Shown here in pieces: positions 62,846 through 64,000 of a stretch of DNA of 64,000 nucleotides. The notes under the pieces are model-generated. The model was not told the DNA's origin. It saw only the letters and a list, made by a program, of their open reading frames with translations, and made no database searches. A program made the translations under genes and the position numbers. Every line of letters starts with the position of its first letter. The first letter of the stretch is position 1. The DNA is from Acetobacter vaccinii (GTDB lineage: Bacteria; Pseudomonadota; Alphaproteobacteria; Acetobacterales; Acetobacteraceae), in assembly GCF_008365315.1 (NCBI RefSeq), contig NZ_CP043506.1, forward strand, positions 2,407,001 through 2,471,000, read 5' to 3'.

Positions 62846-63913
62846 ATGACTTCTAAAAATTTATCTTCCCAAGCCCCTGCAAGTGCACGGGTTTTGAACT
62901 ACTCAATCTGCCCTGTATTTGTCGCCTCTCATGTTGCGGTTGAACTGGGCTGGCTTGAGGAGGAACTGGCATCTGTCGGTGCATCAGCACGTTATCTGGG
63001 ATCACTGACAAGAGATGAGCAGAATATCGCCCATCATCAGCATACTCTTCCGTTTCAAATCCGGGATGGCGGTAACATTCCTCCGACATGGTCTCATGCA
63101 AGAGGGGCAGAGAATGTTGTGATTGGTACGACCGGATTTAATTCCGGCGGACAGATTGTTGTTAGAGCGGATTCAGGAATATACACACTTGCAGACCTGG
63201 CCGGGCGCAAGGTTGCTCTTTCTCGCAGCAATGCTGATTATCGCGCTGACTGGTGGCGTGCCAATTCAGAGTTTGGTCTGCTCCTCCTCCTACGTTTGGG
63301 GGGGCTGACATTTGACGATGTGGAACTGATAGAAATCCCCGCGATTGAATCCACAGCCCATCTCCCACCGGTTAGCCGGCTGTCAGAACGTTGGCCACAG
63401 ACAGAACGGGAGAGTCTGGCCTTTAATCTGCCCGAGGTGGTAGCTTTGGGTGATGGTCGCGTTGATGCCATTTTCAGCAATCAAGGACGCTCCGAAATTC
63501 TTGAGAAAACCGGGCAGTTCAAGGTAATTGAAGATCTCCGGCGTTACCCGGATTGGACATTAAACGCACCTTCCGGTCCCTATCTGATTACTGCAAGCCG
63601 AACACTGCTTGACCAGAGCCCTGAAATTGCAATTGCCTTCTTAAAGGCTTCCATTCGGGCGGGGAGGTGGATCGCTGATAATCGTCGAGAAGCAGCGGTT
63701 ATTCTTAACCGCGTTACCTACCAGGCAACTGCCGAAGATGTTTTGAGGGATATAGCTGATATTGATTTTGTACCATCATTATCAGCACAAAATATTGCTA
63801 ACCTGACTTCTCTAAAAGATTTTCTATTTAAACATGAATATATCAAGAATGATTTTGAAATCAGTAGCTGGATTGATGGTCAATTCTTGAAGTCAGCATT
63901 GGACGACCTATAA
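62846..63913 (+). CDS. DszB-like sulfinate desulfinase candidate (binding-protein fold, no signal peptide)
   Basis: This 355-residue protein would be taken for an ABC binding protein by fold (IYTLADLAGRKVALSRSNAD, RVDAIFSNQGRSEIL), but it has no signal peptide. Its opening matches Rhodococcus DszB (2'-hydroxybiphenyl-2-sulfinate desulfinase, recalled from memory). LNYSICPV gives Cys22 for catalytic Cys27, and HHQHTLPFQIRDGGNIPP gives His63, Arg73 and Gly76 for His60, Arg70 and Gly73 with the same His-to-Arg spacing of ten. It likely releases sulfite from a sulfinate in the cytoplasm. It follows a truncated SsuD-like monooxygenase gene. A simple binding protein lacking its signal is the alternative. 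Confidence 0.75.
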   Translation: MTSKNLSSQAPASARVLNYSICPVFVASHVAVELGWLEEELASVGASARYLGSLTRDEQNIAHHQHTLPFQIRDGGNIPPTWSHARGAENVVIGTTGFNSGGQIVVRADSGIYTLADLAGRKVALSRSNADYRADWWRANSEFGLLLLLRLGGLTFDDVELIEIPAIESTAHLPPVSRLSERWPQTERESLAFNLPEVVALGDGRVDAIFSNQGRSEILEKTGQFKVIEDLRRYPDWTLNAPSGPYLITASRTLLDQSPEIAIAFLKASIRAGRWIADNRREAAVILNRVTYQATAEDVLRDIADIDFVPSLSAQNIANLTSLKDFLFKHEYIKNDFEISSWIDGQFLKSALDDL

Positions 63914-63934
63914 AGCGTTTGCTCTATATGCCAA

Positions 63935-63964
63935 AAATCTGGAGGGGGTAACTCCTCCAGATTT
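63935..63964 (+). terminator. Rho-independent terminator after the desulfinase-like gene
   Basis: AAATCTGGAGG and CCTCCAGATTT pair perfectly around a short loop, 22 bases after the stop codon, with a modest T-run. The stem repeats the core (ATCTGGAGG) of the terminator at 23454-23485. Confidence 0.78.
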
Positions 63965-64000
63965 CTTGCACTCATCACCCTGTTTCGCACCGAATGAGCA

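Noticed and set aside
62846..63913. Reading this gene as an ordinary ABC substrate-binding protein
   Set aside because: It lacks any N-terminal signal peptide, unlike the four other binding proteins in the window, and has a DszB-like active-site pattern; the desulfinase reading is preferred though not proven.
1..64000. CRISPR arrays, tRNA or rRNA genes
   Set aside because: No regularly spaced repeats and no cloverleaf or rRNA-like segments were noticed between the genes; a tRNA scan was not possible here.

Overview
The window looks like accessory chromosome (or large plasmid) sequence of an acetic acid bacterium (Acetobacteraceae). The basis is moderate-GC alphaproteobacterial coding, FecI/FecR/TonB-receptor units of the type common there, a YceI-cytochrome b561-YceI unit, and IS701- and IS5-type insertion sequences like those of Acetobacter. 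The genus is an inference. No rRNA, tRNA or CRISPR array was seen.

Layout. 1-751: end of a FecI/FecR pair (FecR cut by the window edge). 977-1231: decayed IS3-family transposase. 1239-9722: minus-strand block with an adducin-type class II aldolase, a sulfonate-type binding protein, an FMN-dependent DszA/NtaA-type monooxygenase, and a complete Dpp/Opp-type importer whose two ATPases are fused. 10292-12658: TonB receptor. 12951-14358: IS701-type element with a frameshifted transposase. 14610-18962: FecI-FecR-FecA siderophore system with two Fur-box-like palindromes. 19409-31029: general genes (SDR plus AraC regulator, YceI/b561 unit, TPR glycosyltransferase, AlkB, amino-acid permease, outer-membrane protein, EamA exporter, Lrp regulator), with an IS5 remnant inside.

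31243-56546 is a large organosulfur island. It holds an SfnB/DszC-like flavoprotein with an SsuA-like binding protein, SsuC and SsuB, three DszA/NtaA-type monooxygenases, two TonB receptors, a fumarate/APS-reductase-like flavoprotein with a two-cluster ferredoxin, and two more binding proteins. It ends in a five-gene operon of SsuD-like monooxygenase, D-2-hydroxyacid dehydrogenase, aldolase-like protein, Gln-type thiol dioxygenase and four-domain rhodanese. A LysR regulator and a peroxiredoxin-like gene stand opposite this operon. 56857-60753: degenerate Fur-like regulator, a second FecI/FecR pair without a receptor, and a nitronate monooxygenase. 60973-62262: intact IS5-type element that has removed the front of another SsuD-like monooxygenase gene. 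Directly behind the remnant is a DszB-like desulfinase candidate (62846-63913), which resembles a binding protein but has no signal peptide and keeps the catalytic Cys/His/Arg/Gly set of DszB.

Working model (inference): organosulfur compounds cross the outer membrane by TonB receptors, are captured by several binding proteins that share one SsuBC pair or use the Dpp-like importer, and are cleaved in the cytoplasm by FMNH2-dependent monooxygenases and a desulfinase to give sulfite for assimilation. No flavin reductase is encoded in the window, so reduced FMN must come from elsewhere.
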